From Crambe crambe (Eukaryota > Porifera > Demospongiae > Poecilosclerida > Crambeidae): 64,000 nucleotides of DNA. This document shows positions 55,401-64,000 of this stretch, in pieces. The first letter of the stretch is position 1. Every line of letters begins with the position of its first letter. Both the position numbers and the translations under genes were made by a program. The notes beneath the pieces were generated by a model. The model was not told the DNA's origin, did not search any database, and saw nothing but the letters and a program-made list of their open reading frames with translations. The stretch spans positions 3,592,480 to 3,656,479 of the forward strand of contig OZ004593.1 of assembly GCA_963924555.1 (NCBI GenBank), given 5' to 3'.

Positions 55401-58400
55401 TCCTTAGCGTCATGGCAATGATGAATTTTAAACACAATAGAAGTCGTAGAATGGGTGGTTGACACTGTTTTATGAAGCCCCATTATACATTGAATGCGTC
55501 ACTGAAAATTAGGAGATATCTTAGCCTGAAACCTGAAGGAAACTTGATAAGGAAATTCATAGAATATACGAAGGCACGGCATGTTTTCGATTTAAAATGT
55601 CATGAAATATACCGTGCCCTTGCATACAAAAAATACACTGTGTTTCCTTCAAGTTTCTCTTGGAAATTTCAGTGTATGTAACTTTGTGATCACAATTCAA
55701 CCTCTTCCCTGTAATAACCTTTAATAACTACATGAAGTATTGATCACACAGCTATAATAACAGTCTAGTACATAATTAGCGCATTCCATAATTCATTTAG
55801 CTATAATAGTTATAGTTGCTGTGCACACATATCACTCTACCAAGACTTAGCCATGACTCTGAAATATTAATAAAGGTGAGATGAGACAATATTGATTTTC
55901 CAAAGCTGCGTTATACAAAAATTATATTACTTGGCAAAATTAATAACTTGACCATGAGGTGCCACATATATTTTAGTGGAACTCATATCACTGTTGCAAA
56001 GCATATTCTGTTCAAGAGCCACTTTAACAGCTTCACTTTGCAGGGATTCACATTTCTGACGGGACAGAAAATGATCCCTTTCTGACCCCATTAACCTGCA
56101 AGATGATACATAATATTATCACACTCGTTCACCTGATACTGTGATCATCATAACTATAACTGCTATAACTTTCTCAATTCTTAACCAATTTCAAATTTCA
56201 AAACTAGCTCATAGAGTGGGTGATCAGCTCTCTGCTATTATTATTAATGCTAAAAATTTGGTCGAGAACTGAGAATGTTAGAACCAATAAATATAGCGAA
56301 TGATCAAGGGACGACTTTAGTACTGATCCCTCACTTTCTTTGTTTGACACAATTCTATCAGCCTATACATTAATACATACCTGGAGTACCAGAGTAGTCG
56401 ACTCCTGGAATATCAGAGATCCTGTCCAACTTGGCCATTTCTCCTGGAAAACATTTCCCTTAATCAAAATAAAAGTTCATGTTAAGTGTTATGAATGTGC
56501 AGAACATGTTCAAGAGGAAAATAAAACAGCTTATGCAAAAAGAATCTTGGTTTTAAATAATTATAATTATTTATGTATGCATGTAATTTATTTATACTAC
56601 TACTTACCAGAGGTTTCGATATCTCACTAACTCCTGCCAATGATTCCCAAAGTTCTGATGCAATATGAGGAGCCACGGGTGCCAATAACGTACATAATAC
56701 TTCCAGACTACGATGATACTCCAGACTTCCCAAAAGCTTCTTAAAGTCTTTAAGATGATTACAAAATATCATCAGTTGTGATACAGCAACATTGTATGTA
56801 TGAGACTCAAGCAGCTGAGTTACCTGAAGGGAAAGAACACACAACAATAGATTATGGAAGAATTTCCAGTACAGAAAATATAACTTCCCTCTTAATGTTT
56901 CCCTGAGTACCTTACTGATTCACTACCATCAAGGAGAACTTTCATCCTTCCCCATGCTTATAGTGCATTTGTTTGGACTGTACAGATTAGCAATTGTACT
57001 ACATTTTCCACATTGACAATCCCTCACCAAGGATATACACATGATAAATAATAGCTAACTAATAGTAAGACAGAGATTTGGGTCTGCCAACATAATGTAG
57101 TTCAGGCTATCTTAAGATGTATTAGCTAACTAGTCAGGGTCTCAAGGCTGGAAAAAAGATAGTCAGGAAAATTCCATTCCATCGATATCCCAGCTCCCCC
57201 AAAACAGGTGGATGATGAACAAAAGTATTTCTGAAGGAAGGTTACTCACAAAAAAGGGTCTCTATATCCTATCGGAGTTTGATGTAGGCATCATCCCTCC
57301 ATATCATTTTTATCTTGTTATTGTTATAAATAGTGAGTCCACTACTGGGGAAGTAAAGAAGTTATGCAGTTTAATACCTGGTTGATAGTACTGCGTTGAA
57401 GAGAGACTAATCGTTTCTTATCCTCATCACTGCACTCATGAGCTGAAGATGACCGACAAGCACTAATGTGATCATGGCACAGAGTCCAAATCCTATTGAG
57501 CCATCTGTGTACCCCCTTGATTGCACGGATATCCCACTGGATGTGCATGTTGGGAGGAGCCTAAAACACACAAAATTAATATGTAGTGTTTAGAGAAGCA
57601 GTTTAACACTCAGTTTAGGTGGTACATACCTTAAAGAGCATAAACAATCTGACAGTATCAGCACCATATTTCTCTATCACATCGTGGGGGTCCACTCCGT
57701 TGTACTTAGACTTGGACGTCTTTTCCCAGCTCTCCTTTATGTCTTCACACGTTCCACTGAAATTAGCCTGCTCCTCCTTTGTGAGGTAACGACCACTGAT
57801 TTTCTCCCTGTAGGTCTTCCCTTCCACCATTCCCTGACACGTAGCACTCAAGTAACTTTGACTGTTCATGCTTACTCTAACATGGTACATACGTACCTGA
57901 GTTAATAATTTCTGGAATGGTTCTCTTGTCTTGAGTTTACCAATATTATAGAGAAAACTTGCGATGAAGCGGGCATACAAGAGGTGGAAAATTGCTGCAA
58001 AAGTTCAAGCTATTGTTAAATTTATGAAATGCTGCCATTCACTGATGCAGAGAAATACAATGAGGAACTATGATGTACAAGGATCACATTATTCCAATTA
58101 TGTAGGTAGATAAATTTCTGTTTTGGGCTATCTCTCTGAAACTTATAATTTTTTTCATTTCGGATGCATGTTACTATCCAAAAATATTACAATTGTATTA
58201 ATCTAGTGTTAAAACTAATTAAAAGCAAGCTACACATTGGAAATTAAATTAACAAATATTGTTCTCATGAATTATTTGTAACATGAAATATTGCCAAACT
58301 GCAATGATATATTCAAGGTGAATTGAACTGAAATTAATAGAGATATTTCATCATTATACCCCTTGTCCTCCCCCTCTTCGTACACCATGCATTCCAGTGT

Positions 58401-60658
58401 TACCTAGACCACGTGTAGACTATCGACTTTAAAGGTGTCTTGTCTTAATCTCTTCGACTATTCTATTGATGTTATTTTAGGCACATCAAAAATATGTTGG
58501 AAATTCCAGAGATTTTCAAAGATGATGCATACATAAAAACTTGTTCTCAGTGGCTCATCCTTTCTGGCCAGGTTAGCACCACCACACTAGTATACCTGTA
58601 AATTACTTTTTCATCGCTAATTTTTCATTGTAATATTATTGTCTTGTTCAATAACCAACGATTGTACCAACTAGTCTAGCTACAATGAAAATGAAAATAT
58701 TGCTATGTAGTGTTAATTCAGGTTAAATTAGAGCATGGTGGCCTTTATTATAATTATTCAGCCCCCATGATATTCCATGTGGCCACATGGATGAGCCAAA
58801 TTCAAGTGGCTAGCTACTCCAGTCATGTTTCTTTGCGTGTATGTTGCTATTTCTCTGGGGAAGTAAAATATGACTGCCATTGTTGTCACAGACAAGTTGA
58901 AGCAAGCATAATTAATTTGAGTTTCAGTAAGAATAACTACTGAGAGTCTGTGAATTTGGAATAGTATGCCTGAAGTGACATGTGAAAAGAGTTACAATCA
59001 GCAGTATGTGAAAAATGTTAGTGCAGTGTGAAGAATGTTATAAGTGGCAGGCTTGAGAAGATCTTAGATGTGTCTTATACATGTGGTTCAATTTTTAGTG
59101 ATGTAGATAGTTAAAATAATGTGTTTGTGAAATCAGACCAATTGAGAAGCTGTATTATTCTAGTAGTTATGAACCTATTTGTGTTTATGGTGTGACCACA
59201 GATGTTGAAGACAATTCTGACTGCAGTGATCTTCCACTATGTCCACAAGACCTCTATTATTTTTATACAACTAATGTCACTTTCCCCTTTTTAGAGTTAT
59301 CCGCACCTTGTTGGATTTTAACACTATCGTAATCAGTAGTATCTACACTGTCCTAGGCTGTTAGTACTAGCCCATAATATTAAACTATACAACACAGCAT
59401 AACCACAACACTATTATTTTAATATACTTCAGTTATCTGGACAATTCATTTCAACCTGGAAGATAAGGGTGTCTGGATAACCGAGGTTCTACTGTAATGT
59501 AATAACCTCATCACCTTGTTGGATTTTAACACTATCGTAATCAGTAGTATCTACACTGCTCTAGGCTGTTAGTACTAGCCCATAATATTAAACCAGCATA
59601 ACCACAACACTATTATTATTTCCAACAAAATAGAATTGATTATCATGTACCAACTAATCTAGCTATAATGAAAATGAAAATATTGCTATGTAGTGTTAAT
59701 TTAGGTTAAAGGTGGCCTTTATTATATTCAGCCCCCATGATATTCCATGTGAACCAAATTCAAGTGGTTAGCTACTCCAGTCATGTTTCTTTGTGTGTGT
59801 GTGTTGCTGTTTCTCTGGGGAAGATAAAAGGAAAATATACTGCCATTGTCGTCACAGACAAGTTGAAGCAAGCATAATTAATTTGAGTTTCAGTAAGAAT
59901 AACTACTGAGAGTCTGTGAATTTGGAATAGTATGCCTGAAGTGATATGTGAAAAGAGTATGTGAAAAATGTTAGTGCAATGTGTTATTATAAGTGGCAGG
60001 CTTGAGAAGTGTCTTATATATGTGGTTCAATTTTTAGTGATCTAGACAGTTTAAACAATGTGTTTGTGAAAGATCAGACCAACCTATTTGTGTTTATGGT
60101 GTGTGACCACAGATGTCGAAGACAATTCTGACTGCAGCAATCTTCCACTATGTCCACAAGACCTCTCTATTACAACTAATGTCACTTTCCCCTTTTTACA
60201 GTTATCCGCACCTTATTGGATTTTAACACTATCATTAGAATTTTTTTGAGGGATATAATTAGCAACTGCACAACAATAATCAGTAGTATCTACACTGTTA
60301 ATACTAGCCCCACTGTTTCCTCCAGTATACTAAACGCAGGGTGGGCCACCCTGTTTGGATATAGAACTTCAAAGAAAGTGGGCTGGGTTTATGGCACTAA
60401 TTGAATTTGAATAAAGAGGGGACAGGAAAGTTTATGGCTTAATATCGATTTCTTGCACAGATTGCCTCCAAGGATTTTTACCCAACCTTTGCACCAGAAG
60501 GATTCAATGGATATGGCATATGTCACAATGTCCGCTCAGATCATGTGACCATATCTATCACCTCGTATCGGAGTTACCAGGAGACAAACAGCCTCGGTTT
60601 ACTGGAAGGAGTCACAAAGAGCAAGAGTGAATTAAAGGCTCTACTTTCAAAATTCTGA
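49474..60658 (+). CDS. CRAT: Carnitine O-acetyltransferase-like gene, N-terminal part not seen
   Basis: Exons of the choline/carnitine acyltransferase family, which moves acyl groups between CoA and carnitine in mitochondria or peroxisomes. Spans: about 49,474-49,630 (CMEQYDFSSKCRIPSKTMDH); 49,814 to about 49,998 (FYKLDVMYECPDATLMSIPP); 50,230-50,435 (FHHNLLHGCGSKQNGYNRWY); about 50,860-50,920, with the catalytic-type HVSTDG (His codon 50,906-50,908); about 50,995-51,119; 51,239 to about 51,365 (FDGFFQMALLLSYYK); 51,715-51,850 (EPATLRGFHHGR); 52,306-52,378; 52,546-52,687 (RFFKHIFFGLLMMAQ); 60,461-60,658 (GFNGYGICHNVRSD to stop). The order matches human CRAT from about residue 250 on. The N-terminal third is not in the upstream sequence. 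An in-frame TAA near 50,994 makes the fourth/fifth exon join uncertain. The last intron is 7.8 kb, filled by duplications. Functional status is open. Confidence 0.75.
51987..52099. repeat. Perfect-looking hairpin in a CRAT intron
   Basis: 'gaaaagcaatgttgtggc' and 'cactattatgc...acttcaccatta' are repeated in reverse as 'taatggtgaagt...gcataatagtg' and 'gccacaacattgcttttc'. The stem is about 50 bp with a few mismatches. It is probably a small MITE. Confidence 0.8.
52429..53490 (+). repeat. Duplicated CRAT segment, copy D1 (contains an exon)
   Basis: It runs from 'gtcctccccctcatctacac' through the exon 52,546-52,687 to 'gttagtactagcccataata'. It matches D2 (58,366-59,378) almost throughout. The part after the exon also matches D3 (about 59,630-60,235). 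Confidence 0.85.
53490..54148. other. Intronic filler with small internal duplications
   Basis: No gene. 'gtggcaggcagctgcat' followed by 'cttacc...caaagcacttgga' and 'tttagataagcc' occurs twice (about 53,656-53,735 and 53,824-53,912). 'cgctcgctgcaattaaactatc' occurs twice immediately before the junction with the LARS2/ankyrin fragment at about 54,148. Confidence 0.6.
54530..55160 (+). pseudogene. Ankyrin-repeat gene fragment, copy 5
   Basis: Continuous ankyrin repeats: SGWSALMNATKEGHKELLL (from about 54,548), FGRSALIIAIEQN followed by an in-frame TGA at about 54,679, then the open frame 54,688-55,017. That frame holds MASWLLEKGAAVNLVQNDGS, TAWYAAIQNKSKALKVLLEN and RNGFSPLISAK. It keeps sequence deleted in copies 1 and 4 but has its own deletion after SANGNV, different from that in copies 2 and 3. 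The upstream exons are absent: the copy starts at about 54,149. Confidence 0.72.
55927..58010 (-). pseudogene. LARS2: Mitochondrial leucyl-tRNA synthetase pseudogene, copy 5 (3' part only)
   Basis: Minus strand. Exons: about 57,998-57,897 ([17 protein letters not shown]); the KMSKS-loop exon about 57,833-57,630, with KTSKSKYNGVDPHD; the anticodon-binding exon 57,560-57,380 (WDIRAIKGVHRWLNRIW); 56,822-56,610 (FKKLLGSLEYHRSLEV); a short exon near 56,450-56,385; and the last, ending FAK-stop at 55,927. Homology to the other copies extends to about 58,363, where it joins CRAT intron sequence. Rossmann, HIGH and editing domains are missing, so it is inactive. Its residues HLKDFKKLL differ from both the copy 1/4 and copy 2/3 versions, so it split off separately. 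Confidence 0.85.
58366..59378 (+). repeat. Duplicated CRAT segment, copy D2
   Basis: Begins 'gtcctccccctcttcgtaca' and follows D1. The exon copy inside (58,482-58,571) has lost the first half: 'gcacatca' is joined to 'aaaatatgttggaaa', so RFFKHIFFGLLMMAQ is gone and only MLEIPEIFKDDAYIKTCSQW-like sequence remains. It ends near 59,378. A short further repeat of its tail lies at 59,514-59,590. Confidence 0.85.
58482..58571 (+). pseudogene. Truncated duplicate of CRAT exon 52,546-52,687
   Basis: About 52 bp at the exon's start are deleted. The 3' end with 'ctttctggccag|gttagc' is kept, so the donor site is intact. Inclusion in mRNA would not preserve the acyltransferase fold. Confidence 0.8.
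59630..60235 (+). repeat. Duplicated CRAT intron segment, copy D3
   Basis: Begins 'tagaattgattatcatgtac' (matching about 52,771 in D1) and ends near 'ttattggattttaacactat'. No exon is included. Confidence 0.8.
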
Positions 60659-60806
60659 TTGATTAATGAATTTGTACTCTCAATTCTCTTAATATCAAAT
60701 AACTATTGACTAACTATATAAAGTACATGAGATTGAATTTGCTGCAATTGATATCATGCATGCATGCATGGTGTAACTATACCCAAAGTAGTACATAAAC
60801 ATCCAT

Positions 60807-60830
60807 GAGAGAGAGAGAGAGAGAGAGAGA
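60807..60830. repeat. (GA)n microsatellite
   Basis: About 12 GA units lie between the convergent 3' ends of the CRAT-like gene and ANAPC2. Confidence 0.95.
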
Positions 60831-60968
60831 TAACACTAAAGACTCCTTGCAGCCATGATGTGGTTAAGACAAAGTTTATTACAGGATGCTGCAATGTTTT
60901 CTTTTTACTAAAGTAGCTAGCAGCAGGAGTCTTCTGAAGACAAGTGTTAACCAATATCCATTCCCAAG

Positions 60969-61016
60969 AAGCCCTATAGCTCAGTGGTGGAGAAGAGCTG
61001 CTCATTTGAAATACTG
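60969..61016 (+). other. tRNA 5'-half-like sequence
   Basis: 'gccctatagctcagtggtgg' has a good A box (TAGCTCAGTGGTGG) and is followed by an anticodon-arm-like 'gctgctcatttgaaatac'. No B box or 3' half follows, so this is a fragment or chance resemblance, not a functional tRNA gene. Confidence 0.35.
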
Positions 61017-61130
61017 TCCAATCATATGAAATAGTTCATTGCTATAATAGCAAGTCATAAATTTAAAGTTTATATTGTAATAAATGCCTGAATTTTGAAA
61101 TACAATAGTTTAATATGATATACATTAATT

Positions 61131-63692
61131 TTATTTAGGCAACTGATATTCACCTCCTGATACAATTAAATGTTGTTCTCGTACCTTTTTATCTAAAAAT
61201 AATTTCAACTCAGCCTGCAAAACAACATTGTGAAGCATTGAAATGTAGCACACAATGTAATCCTATCATACACATACTTCATTGCATTCTCTTCCTGAAG
61301 CAGCAAACATCTTCAACATGGAGTGGATTTTATCAAAGTTCATCTTCCCCAAGCTAGTTAGCATTCCTACTATGTATGCCCAGAAAACCTAAAGCCAGGT
61401 TGGTGTACACACATCCATTAATATGACATCAGTCATGCAGCAATAACATGTTAAACCAAGGGTGTATTGAGCAGCAAACCAGAAAGAGGAATGCAGATGT
61501 CAAAATGTAAATTTATCCTACAGTATCCAGACATACTGCGGACAGAACGCATATGGTAAGCTGTTTCTAGATTATGTCATCTACATTAAGATCTCAGTCG
61601 TTGCATGCCCATGTGCCATTAATACCCCCTTGGTGTAAGCAGGCGAATCATAGCTAGTTCACCTGAAATTCACTTTCTCTCTGATCGTCAGCTGAAGCCA
61701 TCACTGATTCTTCATCATCCATGTCTCCTCCTGCACATGGCAAAATATATTATAATTAAGTAAGTAACAATTCCCAATGAAATGACTAACCTGTCACACA
61801 ACCTTGAATGCCTTCTGACTGTCTTTCAATTACTGTAAATAAGTCATTAGGATCTTCCTTGAGTATCCCCTGTCCTACCCAGTGACTTAAGTGCTTTCTA
61901 ACTGCACTTGGTGTAGAGGAAAGAGCAGTACTAAGAGCATCCACTGTCCATGTACCTTTAAAAAAAAAAGATATTAAGAAAAGGCCAAGGGATCTATGGT
62001 ATCTAGAAACCCAAGAGCCCCAAGAATATATAGTAAAGTCTCTACCAAGGGCCTGAAGGTTTCCAGATACCATATGATAGATCCTGCTAGTTGAAGAATC
62101 TATTTATAGTCATAGCAACTACTTAGTTACCTATCTCTGAAGCTAGCTGTAATTGATTCCTTTGAGTAAGCACTCCCCAATGCCTATCACCAAAAGTTTG
62201 ACAGGATGTAAGATAGTCTCCTTGAAATTATAGCAAGCAGTGCAGCAATCATCAGGACCAAGGAAGACAGAAAACAACATGCACACAGTGCTAACTAGCA
62301 AGTTCTGTAACACAGCAACTATTATTACTGACCAATCAGGAAAAGGATCCGTAAGCTACGTAGCACATGACAGTTGCAGTTAAGACTGATGACTAATCTA
62401 TTCAGACTAGCTATATTTATTTTATAGTCTAAATGATAATGACTAGCAACAAAATTATGAGGTAATTCACAGAGAATGGAATATGTATGCACTGAGAAGA
62501 GAGGGTGTTGGTTCTGTTTCTGTACTCACTCTGGTCTTGAAAACAGTATATAATGGCAGCTTTGATTGGAGACACAGTAAAACTCAGTTCTCTGTCAGCT
62601 AGCTGTAACTCCACCTAACATAATAACAGTTTCAAATACACTTCATAGCCCTCCTAATAATACCAAAAAAAAAAATGCAGGGAGGCCACAGGGCTCTAAG
62701 GGTCAGGGTCCCCCAGCTAACATAGTATCTTTATACCTCAAATTCCCCTCAGATTTTCTGGTTGAGGTCCAAAATATTTTCCTGGGTGGGTATGCCCCAG
62801 ACACCCCTGACCACGATTTTCACAGATACTCCTAAACAAATCTGTATCCTAATGTGTACACTAATAGGCTAGAATCCATTAAAATGCAAGTAGAAAAGAA
62901 CCCTTGAACAGAGTGATTTTGTGTGTCATTTCAGCTTTCATAAATATAGTTGTACATGGTAGTGGTGTAGGAAGGATTTTGAATGCATTGTCAAAGTATA
63001 TGGGATTATGACCACACAGTGTGCCATCTAAGCTACTGGACTTGTAACTGAAATGTGTATCTTGTAATTTTTACACTAATTTTAATTAATTGGTGCTTAC
63101 AACATTAACTTTATTTTTGTTGTCACAGCTTACTCAGCTCTTACACTATTTTGAACTGGGTAATTAATTTTCATGTCATTTTGTAACAACAAATTTACAG
63201 TACCTAGGAAAAATCTGCTCAGTCAACATGTGTAACTATAATTATTATCAAGTCACTTACTTCTACTGATCCAAGATGAGGCCTCCATTCCAAAGTCCGT
63301 AGGCCCTTCAAGCTCTTGTAACACTCTGTGTACCTTTCAAGCTCTCTAAAACATAACGTATTTGAAGTTGGCACAATAATTATTAGCTATACCTTTCAAT
63401 AAATTCTGGCAACTTCAGTTTTTCTTCCCTAAAAGTTGGCCAGAAGAAATGGGACAGAATAAATGCAATGATTTGAGGCCCCTTTTCTGATTCCTGTGTG
63501 ATTATAAGTATAATAATCAACTATAACTATATATCACACATGACATACAGCAAGTCTTCCCTCAGTTTTCTTGAGTTGTGATATTATATGCGAGTTGATT
63601 CGTTTAGAATCAGCAATATCTTTCATCATCACTTCACAGTCATGAAGATTACTCTCTCCAAATCGGAGCTTAAGGAGCTCTAAATTTCTTAC
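61131..63692 (-). CDS. ANAPC2: Anaphase-promoting complex subunit 2, C-terminal exons
   Basis: Eight exons on the minus strand with matching phases: 63,692-63,549 (NLELLKLRFGESNLHDCEVM, DIADSKRINSHI), 63,493-63,393 (FILSHFFWPTFREEKLKLPE), 63,345-63,261 (LRTLEWRPHLGSVE), 62,614-62,530 (LQLADRELSFTVSPIKAAII), 61,955-61,791 (WTVDALSTALSSTPSAVRKH), 61,730-61,663 (GDMDDEESVMASADDQ), 61,388-61,278 (FWAYIVGMLTSLGKMNFDKI), 61,214-61,131 (VREQHLIVSGGEYQLPK, stop at 61,131). They correspond to the last part of the cullin-homology domain and the C-terminal winged-helix region of APC2. APC2 is the scaffold that binds the RING subunit APC11 in the ubiquitin ligase driving mitotic exit. No frameshift or stop is seen. 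The 5' exons lie beyond the right edge. It is convergent with the CRAT-like gene, with about 470 bp between stop codons. Confidence 0.93.
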
Positions 63693-64000
63693 CTATACAG
63701 GGAGACAAAAGCTACTTACGTAGGTGTGATTACCACTGTGAAGGTTCTTCCCTAATATTGAAAACTATCATAGTTTGAGTACTATCTGCACTAATGGTTT
63801 AAAGTGCTTTGGTTGCCAACCTACGTATATGATCAACGAGCATATCCTAGTGGCTTAAGTTGAGTGTATTGATAAACAAAACTGATGGTAGTATGTATAT
63901 GCATAAAAATTATTTGAAAGTGAATTTTGGTTAAATGTTATTGATCATGAAATCCACTGCAGTAAGATAAACCATAAGTACCATGCCAAGCCTCTGAGTC
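63693..64000. other. ANAPC2 intron
   Basis: AT-rich sequence upstream (in the gene's sense) of the exon at 63,692. No further exon is recognisable before the window edge. Confidence 0.6.

Noticed and set aside
60216..60404. 62-codon frame near the end of the CRAT-like gene
   Set aside because: It begins inside the duplicated intron segment D3, has no similarity to CRAT and lies before the true last exon's acceptor at 60,460.
62615..63260. Possible missing ANAPC2 exon in the longest intron
   Set aside because: The exons on either side join in phase as GSVE-VELQLADRE, matching the family without a gap.

Overview
The window is animal nuclear DNA. It is AT-rich, its genes are split by short GT..AG introns, and it is crowded with non-autonomous transposable elements. 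Three ordinary metazoan housekeeping families can be read exon by exon: mitochondrial leucyl-tRNA synthetase (LARS2), carnitine O-acetyltransferase (CRAT) and anaphase-promoting complex subunit 2 (ANAPC2). Compact introns, ankyrin-repeat fragments and dense MITE/SINE content would fit a demosponge such as Amphimedon. That assignment is inference; nothing in the window proves the species.

Region 1-48.6 kb is a nested giant palindrome. The left arm (about 1.8-20.3 kb) is repeated in reverse as the right arm (about 26.1-44.65 kb) around a 5.7 kb centre full of transposons. Each arm is itself palindromic. Left arm: LARS2 copy 1 (minus, 5.8-10.8 kb) faces away from copy 2 (plus, 12.2-16.4 kb). Right arm: copy 3 (minus, 29.2-33.4 kb) and copy 4 (plus, 34.7-40.4 kb) do the same. 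Each LARS2 copy is followed, on the opposite strand, by a decayed ankyrin-repeat gene fragment. All copies are pseudogenes: every one lacks the 5' exons for the HIGH-motif region and carries further damage. Both LARS2 blocks are bounded on each side by one repeat family whose ends read CCGGTGTCACAG, found about 17 times. A sequence of about 0.5 kb occurs directly repeated at 1-530 and 48,126-48,635, just outside the palindrome.

Region 45.2-49 kb has no gene I can recognise. From 49.5 to 60.66 kb the plus strand carries a CRAT-like gene. Its first part, corresponding to roughly the first third of the human protein, is not visible. Its last intron is swollen to 7.8 kb by a triplicated intron segment, and between two of those copies lies a fifth LARS2/ankyrin fragment (54.15-58.36 kb).

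From 61.13 to 63.69 kb the minus strand carries eight clean exons of the C-terminal part of ANAPC2, convergent with CRAT and running off the right edge. CRAT and ANAPC2 are the only genes here that look potentially functional. They have no functional link beyond being neighbours. The rest records repeated inverted duplication, gene conversion and transposon insertion.
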